From an uncultured Clostridia bacterium (GTDB lineage: Bacteria; Bacillota; Clostridia; Peptostreptococcales; Anaerovoracaceae): 64,000 nt of DNA. The stretch's first letter is position 1. Each line of letters starts with the position of its first letter. The stretch is taken from NCBI GenBank assembly GCA_934281605.1, contig CAKQXD010000009.1, positions 35,636 to 99,635 of the forward strand, written 5' to 3'. The position numbers and the translations under genes were made by a program. The notes beneath the pieces are model-generated. The model made no database searches. It was not told the origin of the DNA and saw only the letters and a list, made by a program, of their open reading frames with translations. Shown piece after piece: positions 43,072 to 52,066 of this stretch.

Positions 43072-44414
43072 GCAGCTTCATCGAAGCTGATCGGATATTT
43101 TTTATATAAAACCCAGCTGATTGCAGCTGTGATGACCTCTGCCACTATAAATGCGTACCAGATCCCGGTCATTCCCATAAATTTTGACAACAGCCACATA
43201 GCCGGTATCAACAGTCCGAATTGTCTCAGTATATTGATCAGAAGACTGAATTTTACCCTCTTCGTCGACTGCATAAATGAAGCGACCATCGTTGCGATCG
43301 CAGCAAATACATAACTTATGCACATGATCCGCAGTGCCGGCACACCAAACGACAACATCTCTTTCGATGCATTGAATGCAGTAAGAATCTGCGACGGGAA
43401 GAGACATAATATGATGATGCTCACACCAGTCAGCAGGATGCCGATCGTATTTCCGTACTGAAATGCCTGCGTCAAACGTTTTTCGTTCTTTGCACCATAA
43501 TTGTAACTCATGATCGGAATACATCCCTGCACCAGACCGTTGAGAGTCATGATCACCACCTGCTGCAGCTTGAAATACGCCCCGAAAAATGCGACGGCAG
43601 TCGTAGAATAGAGCAAGAGGAACAGGTTGGTGAAATAAGTCATGAATGCACCGAGCGCATTCATCAAAAATGACGGGAACCCTATCACGAAAATTTCCTT
43701 GAATATCTTGAAATCCAGCTTGAATCCCTTCGTCTTGATCTTTACCTTCTGCTTACGGAAAATCAGCACATAAAATGCCAGGATCATCGAGAATGTATAT
43801 CCGCACACAGTAGATACCGCGGCTCCTTCGATTCCCATTTCCGGGAAGATCCACACACCGAAAATAAGAAGGGGATCCAGAACAAAATTCAGCAGAACAC
43901 CAGCGATCTGAAACCACATCGGTGCAATCATGTTCCCCGTTCCCTGTAAAACTTTCTGGATGCAGATATGTACCATGCTGGACACTTCCATAAATGCACA
44001 GATCCTCATGTAATCCACCGCCATATCATAAATGGCTGGATCTTCTGTGAAGGAGGCAAAAAAAGGTTTCATAATGAGCAGAACCACGATGGTTACAATT
44101 ACGCCGCATGCAGCGGAGAGAATGATCCCATTTGAGACCACACTGTTGGCCATATCCTGATTTTTCTGCCCCAGATACCTGGCAATCAGTACATTGACAC
44201 CAACACCTATTCCGATCGACATAGCAACCATAAGCGTCGTGATCGGAAACGCCAGAGAAACAGCAGTAAGCGCATCCTCTGAAATCCACGATACAAACAT
44301 ACAATCCACAAAATTGTATGTAAACTGAAGAAACATCGAAATCAACGGAGGGACCGACATCGTCACGATCAGCGGCAGCATCGGTTTTGTCTCCATTTTA
44401 TTCAGTTCGCCCAT
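43068..44414 (-). CDS. MATE-family efflux protein (448 aa)
   Basis: Third MATE transporter of the window. The ATG at 44414 (MGELNKMETK) is favoured because AAAGGAG is nine bases upstream; the ATG at 44423 abuts that site. Helix 1 reads PLIVTMSVPPLISMFLQFTY, and the N-lobe carries NFVDCMFVSWISEDALTAVS. The second lobe starts near VIGFPSFLMNALGAFMTYFT. It resembles the NorM/DinF side of the family. The stop overlaps the start of a 27-aa membrane peptide. Divergent from mtnA. Substrate unknown. Confidence 0.88.
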   Translation of the reverse strand: MGELNKMETKPMLPLIVTMSVPPLISMFLQFTYNFVDCMFVSWISEDALTAVSLAFPITTLMVAMSIGIGVGVNVLIARYLGQKNQDMANSVVSNGIILSAACGVIVTIVVLLIMKPFFASFTEDPAIYDMAVDYMRICAFMEVSSMVHICIQKVLQGTGNMIAPMWFQIAGVLLNFVLDPLLIFGVWIFPEMGIEGAAVSTVCGYTFSMILAFYVLIFRKQKVKIKTKGFKLDFKIFKEIFVIGFPSFLMNALGAFMTYFTNLFLLLYSTTAVAFFGAYFKLQQVVIMTLNGLVQGCIPIMSYNYGAKNEKRLTQAFQYGNTIGILLTGVSIIILCLFPSQILTAFNASKEMLSFGVPALRIMCISYVFAAIATMVASFMQSTKRVKFSLLINILRQFGLLIPAMWLLSKFMGMTGIWYAFIVAEVITAAISWVLYKKYPISFDEAA

Positions 44415-44484
44415 CTTCTTCATCTCCTTTAATCACACCAAACCGAATATGAATTCCTTATTTTGCTCTAATCATTGTAACACA

Positions 44485-44513
44485 TTGACAGGGTGGTCAC
44501 AAGCAAATATGTA
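44485..44513 (+). promoter_or_regulatory. Candidate promoter of mtnA
   Basis: TTGACA (44485-44490), 17-bp spacer, TATGTA (44508-44513), giving a leader of about 80 bases before the mtnA ATG. Confidence 0.45.
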
Positions 44514-44599
44514 ACCGGTTTCACCCTTTCTTCCTGCCACCTTTCAGATGCAAAACTCTGCGATTTGTGATACCATAGAACCAGCAAAGGAGACTCACT

Positions 44600-45646
44600 A
44601 TGAACACATTTGAAATATCCCCCTTCCGCCTGGAAGGGGATGTCTGGCTGATCCTGGATCAGACCAGGCTGCCCGGCACCGAAGTCTATCTTCGCCCGGA
44701 AACAAAAGAAGACATCTGGCACGCCATAAACACCCTGCAGGTTCGGGGAGCACCGGCTATCGGCATCGCCGCGGCATACGGTCTCTGGCTTTCTGTAAAG
44801 GATTTTACCGGAAGCATGGAAGAATTCGCAAAGACTTTGCAGGCTGCCAAAGACTATCTGGTGACTGCCCGTCCAACAGCCGTCAACCTTGCCTGGGCAC
44901 TGGAACGCATGTGGAACGCCTGGCAGAAATCTCAGCCCTGCGATATCATAACATCTAAAGACCTGCTCTTTGCAGAAGCGAAAAAAATCTATGAAGAAGA
45001 TGTTGCCGCCTGCAAAGCCATGGGCGAATACGGACTGTCCCTGCTGAAACCGGGCATGGGCATTCTGACCCACTGCAACGCGGGAGCACTGGCAACATCT
45101 AAATACGGCACCTGCCTGGCGCCCATCCATCTGGGACAGGAACGCGGCTACAACTTCCATGTATACTCCGACGAGACACGCCCGCTCCTGCAGGGAGCAC
45201 GACTCACCTGCTGGGAACTGCAAAAGTCCGGCGTAGATGTGACCCTGATCTGCGACAACATGGCTGCATCTGCCATGAAGCAGGGCAAGATCGACGCCGT
45301 AGTAGTCGGCTGCGACCGGATGGCCGCCAACGGTGACGGAGCCAATAAGATCGGAACTTCCGGAGTCGCCGTGCTGGCGAAGGAATACGGCATTCCGTTC
45401 TATATGTACGTGCCAACCTCCACCATCGATCTTTCCACGCCGACCGGTGCGGACATCCATATCGAGGTGCGCGACGGCGAGGAAATCCACAAGCTCTGGT
45501 ACGCCGAAGACATGGCTCCCGCCGGAATCAAAACCTGGAATCCGGCTTTCGATGTGACCGATGCAAAGTACATTACGGCCGTTATCACGGAGAAAGGCAT
45601 CGTGCGTCCGCCATACACGGAAAACCTGCCGAAAGTTTTTAAATAA
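44600..45646 (+). CDS. mtnA: S-methyl-5-thioribose-1-phosphate isomerase
   Basis: Methionine-salvage enzyme that turns methylthioribose-1-phosphate into methylthioribulose-1-phosphate. 348 aa, usual size. Family motifs: LQVRGAPAIGIAAAYGLWLS, ILTHCNAGALATSKYGTCLA (catalytic Cys), VVGCDRMAANGDGANKIGTS (catalytic Asp), then PAFDVTDAKYITAVITEKGI. AAAGGAG precedes the ATG. No other salvage gene (mtnK, mtnB, mtnD) is near. Some anaerobes use MtnA in the methylthioribulose/DHAP shunt instead. It may be co-transcribed with gpmI, 82 bases downstream, though gpmI has a separate -10 box. Confidence 0.93.
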   Translation: MNTFEISPFRLEGDVWLILDQTRLPGTEVYLRPETKEDIWHAINTLQVRGAPAIGIAAAYGLWLSVKDFTGSMEEFAKTLQAAKDYLVTARPTAVNLAWALERMWNAWQKSQPCDIITSKDLLFAEAKKIYEEDVAACKAMGEYGLSLLKPGMGILTHCNAGALATSKYGTCLAPIHLGQERGYNFHVYSDETRPLLQGARLTCWELQKSGVDVTLICDNMAASAMKQGKIDAVVVGCDRMAANGDGANKIGTSGVAVLAKEYGIPFYMYVPTSTIDLSTPTGADIHIEVRDGEEIHKLWYAEDMAPAGIKTWNPAFDVTDAKYITAVITEKGIVRPPYTENLPKVFK

Positions 45647-45694
45647 CGACGGGAAAAATACGCGGCAAATGCGCCCAAATACGACGCATCATGA

Positions 45695-45700
45695 TATAAT
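45695..45700 (+). promoter_or_regulatory. -10 box upstream of gpmI
   Basis: A perfect TATAAT 28 bases before the gpmI start. No convincing -35, so a second promoter for gpmI is only possible. Confidence 0.3.
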
Positions 45701-45728
45701 AAATTGCAACAGAAACGGAGGTAATATT

Positions 45729-47255
45729 ATGAAAAAATTCAACCGCCCGACCATGCTGATGATCCTGGATGGTTACGGCATCAATCAAGATACATACGGT
45801 AACGCCATCGCGGCAGCAGACAAGCCGCATCTGGACGAGATCTTCGCCAAGTATCCCGGCACTACCCTGAAAGCCTGCGGTCTGGACGTGGGCCTGCCGG
45901 AAGGGCAGATGGGAAATTCCGAAGTCGGACACCTAAACATCGGCGCAGGCCGGATCGTCTATCAGGATCTCACCATGATCACAAAGGCCATTGAAGACGG
46001 CAGTTTCTTTAAAAACGAAGCGCTCCAGAAAGCCATTGCTCATGTGAAGGCCAACGGCTCCGCACTCCATCTGCTGGGACTCCTGTCCGACGGCGGCGTC
46101 CACAGCCACATCAAACACCTGCTGGCCCTCATCGACATGGCGAAAAAAGAAGGGATCGAAAACCTTTACGTTCACTGCTTCCTGGACGGCAGAGACGTAC
46201 CGCCTCGCTGCGCAGAAGAATACATCAAGCAGCTGGAAGACCATATGAAAGAAACCGGTCTAGGCAAGATCGCGACCGTATCTGGCCGCTACTACGCTAT
46301 GGACCGTGACAAGCGGTGGGATCGCGTCGAAAAAGCCTACAACGCCATGACCTGCGGCGAAGGGGAGCATGCTCCCGACGGAGCATCGGCTGTCACAAGC
46401 GCCTACGGTCGCGATGAAAATGATGAGTTCGTGCTCCCGACCGTCATTGACGGAGCAGACGGCAGCGTCAACGACGGAGACGCCATGATCATGTTCAACT
46501 TCCGTCCTGACCGCGCCAGAGAGATCACCCGCGCATTCGTAGATCAGAATTTCGACGGATTTGACAGAAAGAAAGAAATCAAAGATCTCTGCTACATCTG
46601 CATGACCCAGTACGACGCAGAAATGCCGAACGTTTCCCTGGCTTTCCCGCCGGAAACCATGACCAACACTCTGGGCGAATACATCGCAGATCTGGGACTG
46701 ACTCAGCTTCGTATCGCAGAGACAGAAAAATACGCTCACGTGACTTTCTTCTTCAACGGCGGCGTAGAAGCGCCGAACCGCAACGAAGACCGGATCCTGG
46801 TCGCTTCCCCTAAAGTGGCTACCTACGATCTACAGCCGGAAATGAGCGCCTATGAAGTAACGGAAAAAGTGCTGGAAGCCATCGGCACAGATAAATACGA
46901 CCTGATCATCTTAAACTTCGCCAACGCTGACATGGTAGGTCACACCGGCGTCATCGATGCAGCGAAACAGGCCATCGAAGCGCTGGATAAATGCGTGCCT
47001 CAGATCGTGGACGCGATTTTAGCAAAGGACGGTCAGATCCTGCTGACAGCAGACCACGGCAACGCCGATGTGATGCTGGACAAGGACGGCAATACGGTAA
47101 CGGCTCACTCCCTCAACGATGTGCCGCTGCTCCACATTGCCAACGAGCCGAAGCAGCTGAAAGACGGCGGCCGTTTGTGCGACATCGCACCGACGATCCT
47201 GAAGCTGATGCACCTTGATATTCCGGCAGAAATGACCGGCAAACCGCTGGTATAG
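45729..47255 (+). CDS. gpmI: 2,3-bisphosphoglycerate-independent phosphoglycerate mutase
   Basis: Glycolytic enzyme interconverting 3- and 2-phosphoglycerate using two metal ions. The start is the ATG at 45729 after GGAGG; the frame continues upstream into mtnA without a site. 508 aa, standard. The alkaline-phosphatase-like metal site begins MLMILDGYGINQDTYGNAIA. The serine nucleophile is in MGNSEVGHLNIGAGR. The phosphotransferase insert follows (HCFLDGRDVPPRCAEEYI; RYYAMDRDKRWDR), then metal ligands in FANADMVGHTG and ILLTADHGNADVM. A bidirectional terminator separates it from pnp. Confidence 0.96.
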   Translation: MKKFNRPTMLMILDGYGINQDTYGNAIAAADKPHLDEIFAKYPGTTLKACGLDVGLPEGQMGNSEVGHLNIGAGRIVYQDLTMITKAIEDGSFFKNEALQKAIAHVKANGSALHLLGLLSDGGVHSHIKHLLALIDMAKKEGIENLYVHCFLDGRDVPPRCAEEYIKQLEDHMKETGLGKIATVSGRYYAMDRDKRWDRVEKAYNAMTCGEGEHAPDGASAVTSAYGRDENDEFVLPTVIDGADGSVNDGDAMIMFNFRPDRAREITRAFVDQNFDGFDRKKEIKDLCYICMTQYDAEMPNVSLAFPPETMTNTLGEYIADLGLTQLRIAETEKYAHVTFFFNGGVEAPNRNEDRILVASPKVATYDLQPEMSAYEVTEKVLEAIGTDKYDLIILNFANADMVGHTGVIDAAKQAIEALDKCVPQIVDAILAKDGQILLTADHGNADVMLDKDGNTVTAHSLNDVPLLHIANEPKQLKDGGRLCDIAPTILKLMHLDIPAEMTGKPLV

Positions 47256-47360
47256 CATCTAGCGCCGGCCGCCACAAGCCTGCGCCGTGCTCCTGCCACC
47301 GGGATACACGAGACGCCAGCTTTCGGGCGCACGGCGTTCCCTAAAAATCCCCAGAAATTC

Positions 47361-47406
47361 AAAAAGAGCTGACAGCGAATCTCACGATTCTCTGTCAGCT
47401 CTTTTT
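47361..47406. terminator. Bidirectional terminator between gpmI and pnp
   Basis: AAAAAGAGCTGACAG and CTGTCAGCTCTTTTT flank a CGAATC/GATTC inner stem. A T-run follows on either strand, so it can end both the gpmI and the pnp transcripts. Confidence 0.85.
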
Positions 47407-47484
47407 CATCGTTTTTATTCGTACTGCTGCCGGCCATAACAGGCCGACCAGTCTTCAGCCGGACCTGCGCCCGACTGTAAGTGC

Positions 47485-49584
47485 TTACAGCAGTTCCTTT
47501 CTCGAAAGGTTGATCCGGTTCTGGCTGTCGATTTCCGTAACCTTGACCTTCACGATATCGCCGATGTTCATTTCATCTTCCACCTTCTCTACGCGATGTT
47601 TTGCCATCTTGGAGATGTGGAGCAGACCTTCCTTGCCCGGCAGGATCTCGATGAAAGCACCGAAGTTCATGATACGGGTTACTTTACCTTCGTAGATTTC
47701 GCCCGGTTCCGGTTCCTTTGTCAGCAGTTCGATCTCTCTTACGCCGGCCTCTGCGCTCTGCATATCAGGCGCTGCGATATAAACCAGACCAGTGTCGTCG
47801 ATGTCGATCTTCACGCCGGTTTCTGCGATAATACGGTTGATAGTCTTGCCTCCCGGTCCGATCACTGTACGGATGTGATCCGGATCGATATGCATGGAGA
47901 TGATTCTCGGTGCATACGGAGACATTTCTTCTCTCGGTGCAGGCAGCTCGTCCAGCATTTCCTTCATGATGTGCATTCTACCTTCGTAAGCCTGCTTCAA
48001 TGCATTCTGCAGAACTTCCTTGGAAAGACCGTGCACCTTGATATCCATCTGAATCGCCGTAACGCCCTTTGCAGTACCTGCAACCTTGAAGTCCATGTCG
48101 CCCAGGAAGTCTTCCATACCCTGGATGTCGGACAGGATCGCCATCTTGCTCGTACCGTCTTCTTCCACACGTTCGATGAGACCCATAGCGATACCAGCTA
48201 CAGGAGCCTTGATCGGAACACCTGCATCCATCAGTGCCAGGCAGCTTCCGCATACGGACGCCTGAGACGTAGAACCGTTGGAGGATAATACTTCCGATAC
48301 GACACGGATCGCATACGGGAATTCCTCTTCGCTCGGCAGTACCGGCAGCAACGCTCTTTCAGCCAGCGCACCGTGACCGATCTCTCTTCTGCCCGGGCTC
48401 TTCATTCTTCCAGCTTCACCTACGGAATACGGAGGGAAGTTGTAGTGGTGCATATATCTCTTTTCTGTCTGCTCGTTGATGCCGTCGATCGTCTGCGCTT
48501 CGCTGAGCGGACCTACGGTAGCAACGGAGAGAACCTGAGTCTGACCTCTCTTGAACAGGCCGGATCCGTGAGTTCTCGGGAGCACGTGAGTGTCGCACCA
48601 GATCGGACGGATCTCCGTGCGTTTTCTGTTATCCGGACGGATACCATCGTCCAGGATCATCTTTCTTACCTGTTCCTTCGTGATGGTGTAAAGAACGTTG
48701 CCGATGTCCTTGCCGTTGTCCGGGTAGATTTCTTCAAAATGTTCTTTTGTTTCCGCTTCTACAGCGTCCATGTTGTCCAGACGTTCCATCTTGTCATAAG
48801 TCTGGATAGCAGCTCTCATCTTGTCTTCTGCGTATTCTCTAACGGCAGCTTCGATGTCTTCCGGAACCTTGTACAGTTCGATTTCCATCTTAGGCTTGCC
48901 GACTTCCTTTACGATCTCTTCGATGAATTCAACGATCTTCTTGATTTCTTCATGTGCGAACATGATAGCATCCAGGATCGTTTCTTCCGGCACTTCCTGT
49001 GCTCCGGCTTCTACCATCATGATCGCTTCCTTCGTTCCGGAAACTACCAGGTGCATGGAGCTTTCTTCTCTCTGCGCCAGGGACGGGTTCACAACGAACT
49101 GTCCGTCAACCATGCCTACGAGAACGGAACCTGTCGGTCCTTCCCACGGGATGTCGGAAATAGCCAGCGCTACGGAAGATCCGATCATCGCTGCGATTTC
49201 AGACGGCGCGTCGTCGTCTACGGACATAACTGTCGCAACAACCTGCACGTCGTTAAAAAATCCCTTCGGGAACAGCGGACGCAGCGGTCTGTCCATCAGA
49301 CGGGAATTGAGGATCGCCTTTTCGCTCGGTCTTCCTTCTCTCTTTATAAATCCGCCCGGAATCTTTCCTGCTGCATACATTTTTTCCTCATAATCACAAG
49401 ACAGCGGGAAAAAATCGATGTCCGGTCTTGGCTCCTTGGACGCACACGCCGTTACGTTTACAACCGTATCGCCGTATTTCACCATAACCTGTCCATTGGC
49501 CAGTTCGCAGACTTTGCCAATTTCAAGCTCCAGCAGCTTGCCGCCGATGGCAGTCTTGAATGTTCTGTAATCTGTAAATTTCAT
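47485..49584 (-). CDS. pnp: Polyribonucleotide nucleotidyltransferase (PNPase)
   Basis: 3'-5' phosphorolytic exoribonuclease and degradosome component, 699 aa. Two RNase PH domains are separated by a helical linker. The first starts near LLELEIGKVCELANGQVMVK and includes FIKREGRPSEKAILNSRLMD. The second holds THGSGLFKRGQTQVLSVATV and GRREIGHGALAERALLPVLP. A KH domain (HIRTVIGPGGKTINRIIAET) and an S1 domain (VTRIMNFGAFIEILPGKEGL) close the protein. It follows rpsO, the classic arrangement, with a terminator between them. Confidence 0.97.
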   Translation of the reverse strand: MKFTDYRTFKTAIGGKLLELEIGKVCELANGQVMVKYGDTVVNVTACASKEPRPDIDFFPLSCDYEEKMYAAGKIPGGFIKREGRPSEKAILNSRLMDRPLRPLFPKGFFNDVQVVATVMSVDDDAPSEIAAMIGSSVALAISDIPWEGPTGSVLVGMVDGQFVVNPSLAQREESSMHLVVSGTKEAIMMVEAGAQEVPEETILDAIMFAHEEIKKIVEFIEEIVKEVGKPKMEIELYKVPEDIEAAVREYAEDKMRAAIQTYDKMERLDNMDAVEAETKEHFEEIYPDNGKDIGNVLYTITKEQVRKMILDDGIRPDNRKRTEIRPIWCDTHVLPRTHGSGLFKRGQTQVLSVATVGPLSEAQTIDGINEQTEKRYMHHYNFPPYSVGEAGRMKSPGRREIGHGALAERALLPVLPSEEEFPYAIRVVSEVLSSNGSTSQASVCGSCLALMDAGVPIKAPVAGIAMGLIERVEEDGTSKMAILSDIQGMEDFLGDMDFKVAGTAKGVTAIQMDIKVHGLSKEVLQNALKQAYEGRMHIMKEMLDELPAPREEMSPYAPRIISMHIDPDHIRTVIGPGGKTINRIIAETGVKIDIDDTGLVYIAAPDMQSAEAGVREIELLTKEPEPGEIYEGKVTRIMNFGAFIEILPGKEGLLHISKMAKHRVEKVEDEMNIGDIVKVKVTEIDSQNRINLSRKELL

Positions 49585-49650
49585 ATAGCAACTACCTCCT
49601 GCTAATATCTTTACCTTAACATCTTCAGTGCCTTCCCGGCACCGCTTTAT

Positions 49651-49681
49651 AAAAATAAAGACGGGGAAATAAAGCCCCGCC
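49651..49681 (-). terminator. Terminator between rpsO and pnp
   Basis: Minus strand GGCGGGG...CCCCGTC (arms 49675-49681 and 49660-49666), then TTTATTTTT. A second short hairpin (GGTGCC/GGCACT at about 49628-49644) follows in the pnp leader. Confidence 0.7.
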
Positions 49682-49698
49682 TAAATTATCAAGTTGAT

Positions 49699-49965
49699 TT
49701 ACTTTCTTAAACCTAAACGAGCGATAAGATCTCTGTATCTCTGCAGATCCTTCTCTTTCAGGTAATTAAGAAGGTTTCTTCTCTGACCTACCATTTTCAG
49801 AAGTCCTCTTCTGGAGTGGTGGTCTTTCTTGTGAACTTTCAGGTGTTCGTTCAGGTCGTTGATTCTGTAAGTCAGGATAGCAACCTGTACTTCCGGAGAA
49901 CCTGTATCTCCTTCTTTTGTCTGATATTCTTTGATGATTTCTGCTTTCTTTTCTGTTGTAATCAT
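49699..49965 (-). CDS. rpsO: 30S ribosomal protein S15
   Basis: Primary binding protein of the 16S central domain, 88 aa. The start is the ATG at 49965 after AAGGAGG; the frame continues upstream through the leader without a site. Signature regions: IIKEYQTKEGDTGSPEVQVA, NDLNEHLKVHKKDHHSRRGL and GQRRNLLNYLKEKDLQRYRD. It is transcribed toward pnp, with a strong leader hairpin and a promoter at 50056-50084. S15 often controls its own translation. Confidence 0.97.
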   Translation of the reverse strand: MITTEKKAEIIKEYQTKEGDTGSPEVQVAILTYRINDLNEHLKVHKKDHHSRRGLLKMVGQRRNLLNYLKEKDLQRYRDLIARLGLRK

Positions 49966-49977
49966 ATTCGTTTCCTC

Positions 49978-50046
49978 CTTATTTCTATACGCCTGCAGCC
50001 CAGACGCCGTCGGAGTGTCGTCCGACTGAGCCCCAGGTAAAATTAC
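49978..50046 (-). promoter_or_regulatory. rpsO leader, candidate S15 autoregulatory RNA
   Basis: The leader forms CAGTCGGA-CGACAC-TCCGACGG plus a possible enclosing pair (TGGGGC with GTCTGGGC sequences) just before the ribosome binding site. Position and stem-rich character fit S15-responsive leaders; the class is not identified. Confidence 0.35.
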
Positions 50047-50055
50047 TAACAACTT

Positions 50056-50084
50056 ATGTTACCATACTGCTACTTGTTTTGCAA
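50056..50084 (-). promoter_or_regulatory. Promoter of rpsO
   Basis: Minus strand TTGCAA (50084-50079), 17-bp spacer, TAACAT (50061-50056), giving a leader of about 85 bases. Confidence 0.5.
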
Positions 50085-50097
50085 TACAAATCTTATA

Positions 50098-51258
50098 TCA
50101 TTCTTCCGGGTCGTCTTCGCCAGCTCCCACGCTGATGTCGATGCCGTTGACCGTCACACCTTCGCCCGCCGGGATCAGCAGGTACTGGCTGCCATCGATC
50201 TCCTGGGTCGTGATCAGATATGTATACTCCGGATCCACGGTGATCTTCACCTCCGGCGTCTTCATCTCGAACTTCTTGCTCTCCATCACGTTGATCGGAT
50301 TTAAGATGGACTGATCGCCGAACTCCTTGCGGCAGGCTTCGTTGAACACCTCCACCTTTTCCTCCGGCACACCGCTGTGCTTGAGGACGTCATCCAAATC
50401 TTCCACAAACAGCTCCGGAACCTCCGGATCCTTGCTTTCCTTATGTACCAGCAGCTGCTGACGGATCTGACCGTGGACCGCTTTGACCACATCTAAACTG
50501 CAGTCCTCTCCCAGCGACTCGCAAAGCACATCGGTAAATGCATGCTGCTGTGCTCCCGCCGACATAGGCGACTTCTCGATGTTAAAAATCCCATCGATAA
50601 ACTCGTGATGGATGTCCACCAGACCCCTGCTGTAGTACAGCGCATTGTAAATGTTGGTGCTCCGGTCATCGAAGGACGGGAACATGAACCCCAGCTCCGG
50701 ATTTCCCAGCACGTGACCCGACGATGCTCCCCGGAAATTCTGCTCTTCCGCAAAATACCGCAGCGACGCCTTAGCATCCTTTACCGGACAGATGCAGCAG
50801 ATGATATAGTCGAAGACCTCGTTGGAGCCTTCCTCCCAGATCTCATCGTCATGCCCCTTGAATGGAATATCATAGGAATCCGTCGCCAGCAGGATCACGT
50901 AGCTGTCATCTCCGAAATCCAGAGATTCAATAACCCTCTTGTAAAACAGCTCCCGCATATCCTCATCCCGCAAATGAGACTGTCTGAGCGCCTGCAAAAG
51001 CCGGTGCTCGTCGCTGTCCTCCACCTGCTTCGTCGAAAATTCGATATCCAGCAGATTCTTACCCAGCGTTCCCGAAATGGACTTTTTCAAAAGCTTCAGA
51101 TACAGCTCTGCCTCTTCCTGCTCCATCAGCCCCATGGACATATCCATCCGCGCCACGATATCCTTAGCCGCGTTGACATAGCACCCGTACACGTGACTGA
51201 TGCTGTCCCGATCTAATGTAAAACGTTTTCTGATCTCTCGTAATTCTTTCTGATTCAT
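50098..51258 (-). CDS. DUF4317 family protein (386 aa)
   Basis: Member of a clostridial family without known function. It starts MNQKELREIRKRFTLDRDSI, then HVYGCYVNAAKDIVARM, typical of DUF4317. It is acidic and soluble, with no signal peptide or helices for the membrane. Conserved-looking blocks include VIESLDFGDDSYVILLATDS, YIICCICPVKDAKASL and LGFMFPSFDDRSTNIYNALY. It lies between the YibE/F genes and rpsO on the minus strand. The gap to rpsO contains the rpsO promoter. Confidence 0.82.
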   Translation of the reverse strand: MNQKELREIRKRFTLDRDSISHVYGCYVNAAKDIVARMDMSMGLMEQEEAELYLKLLKKSISGTLGKNLLDIEFSTKQVEDSDEHRLLQALRQSHLRDEDMRELFYKRVIESLDFGDDSYVILLATDSYDIPFKGHDDEIWEEGSNEVFDYIICCICPVKDAKASLRYFAEEQNFRGASSGHVLGNPELGFMFPSFDDRSTNIYNALYYSRGLVDIHHEFIDGIFNIEKSPMSAGAQQHAFTDVLCESLGEDCSLDVVKAVHGQIRQQLLVHKESKDPEVPELFVEDLDDVLKHSGVPEEKVEVFNEACRKEFGDQSILNPINVMESKKFEMKTPEVKITVDPEYTYLITTQEIDGSQYLLIPAGEGVTVNGIDISVGAGEDDPEE

Positions 51259-51289
51259 CCCCGCTCTTCCTCCTGTAATGTGAAAACTT

Positions 51290-52066
51290 TTATTCCATAT
51301 GCTTCGTTAAATTATCTTTCTTACTGAATCGATACGCTGCCAGGCAGGATGCTGCCGGTATGATCGCGATACATCCCACCGCACTGATAATAATATTTAT
51401 GATCCCCTCTGCAAATTCTCTTGAATTTATCATGACTTCCAGTGAATAATACATGCTGAAATTGATAAATAAAATCAAATATTCTCCTGCAAATATGAAG
51501 AATAGCGTATTTACGGTGGAACTTAAAATACTGCCTCCTATCTTCATCCCCGAAAGGATCAGTTCTCTTTGTTCATATTCGGGATTATGCCTTGCGATTT
51601 CATAAACTCCGGAAACGATCGCCATCGCAGTATCAACTATGGCACCAACAAGAGTCCACAGCATCACCAGTATCGCGATAGCAAACATATCGACACCAAT
51701 ATCCCCGCTGTAGCCATTTGACTGCCTGATTTTATTTTCCCCCACAAAAGACATTCCCTGCAGGTGTCCCCCATAAACGAATACTGCGATCAGTACCAGC
51801 ATGACTGCTGCAATAACGATCACAGCTATAAACGCAACTCGCGTTTTATCGTTTACTTCATTTTGATAAAATATAGTAATACAAATTACGATCAGTATCG
51901 CCGCAATGGAAACTATCATCGGCGGAAGTCCTAAAGAAATCGCCCAGATCACAGCAACTAAAACGATCGCGTTCAAGGATAAGGTCACAAACGTTTTCGC
52001 AGTGCGATCCCCTCCAACCAAAAGACAGAGGGCTACCAAAACGATGCACAAAACTGAAATCATCAT
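51290..52066 (-). CDS. YibE/F-like membrane protein (258 aa)
   Basis: Seven or so hydrophobic helices, beginning MMISVLCIVLVALCLLVGGD. The YibE/F signature is in the middle: LWTLVGAIVDTAMAIVSGVY, followed by HNPEYEQRELILSGMKIGGS and ILSSTVNTLFFIFAGEYLIL. It overlaps the preceding gene by four bases (ATGA), so the two are translated together. They are two related YibE/F-family proteins encoded as a pair. The family is of unknown function, probably transport. Confidence 0.82.
   Translation of the reverse strand: MMISVLCIVLVALCLLVGGDRTAKTFVTLSLNAIVLVAVIWAISLGLPPMIVSIAAILIVICITIFYQNEVNDKTRVAFIAVIVIAAVMLVLIAVFVYGGHLQGMSFVGENKIRQSNGYSGDIGVDMFAIAILVMLWTLVGAIVDTAMAIVSGVYEIARHNPEYEQRELILSGMKIGGSILSSTVNTLFFIFAGEYLILFINFSMYYSLEVMINSREFAEGIINIIISAVGCIAIIPAASCLAAYRFSKKDNLTKHME

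Noticed and set aside
44468..45490. A 340-codon open frame opposite mtnA
   Set aside because: It is antisense to an unambiguous enzyme gene, has no ribosome site, and its translation is Cys/His/Gly-rich and unlike any protein; a shadow of GC-rich codon use.
48373..49605. A 410-codon open frame opposite pnp
   Set aside because: Antisense to a full-length PNPase with all domains; Arg/His/Phe-rich low-quality translation and no ribosome site.
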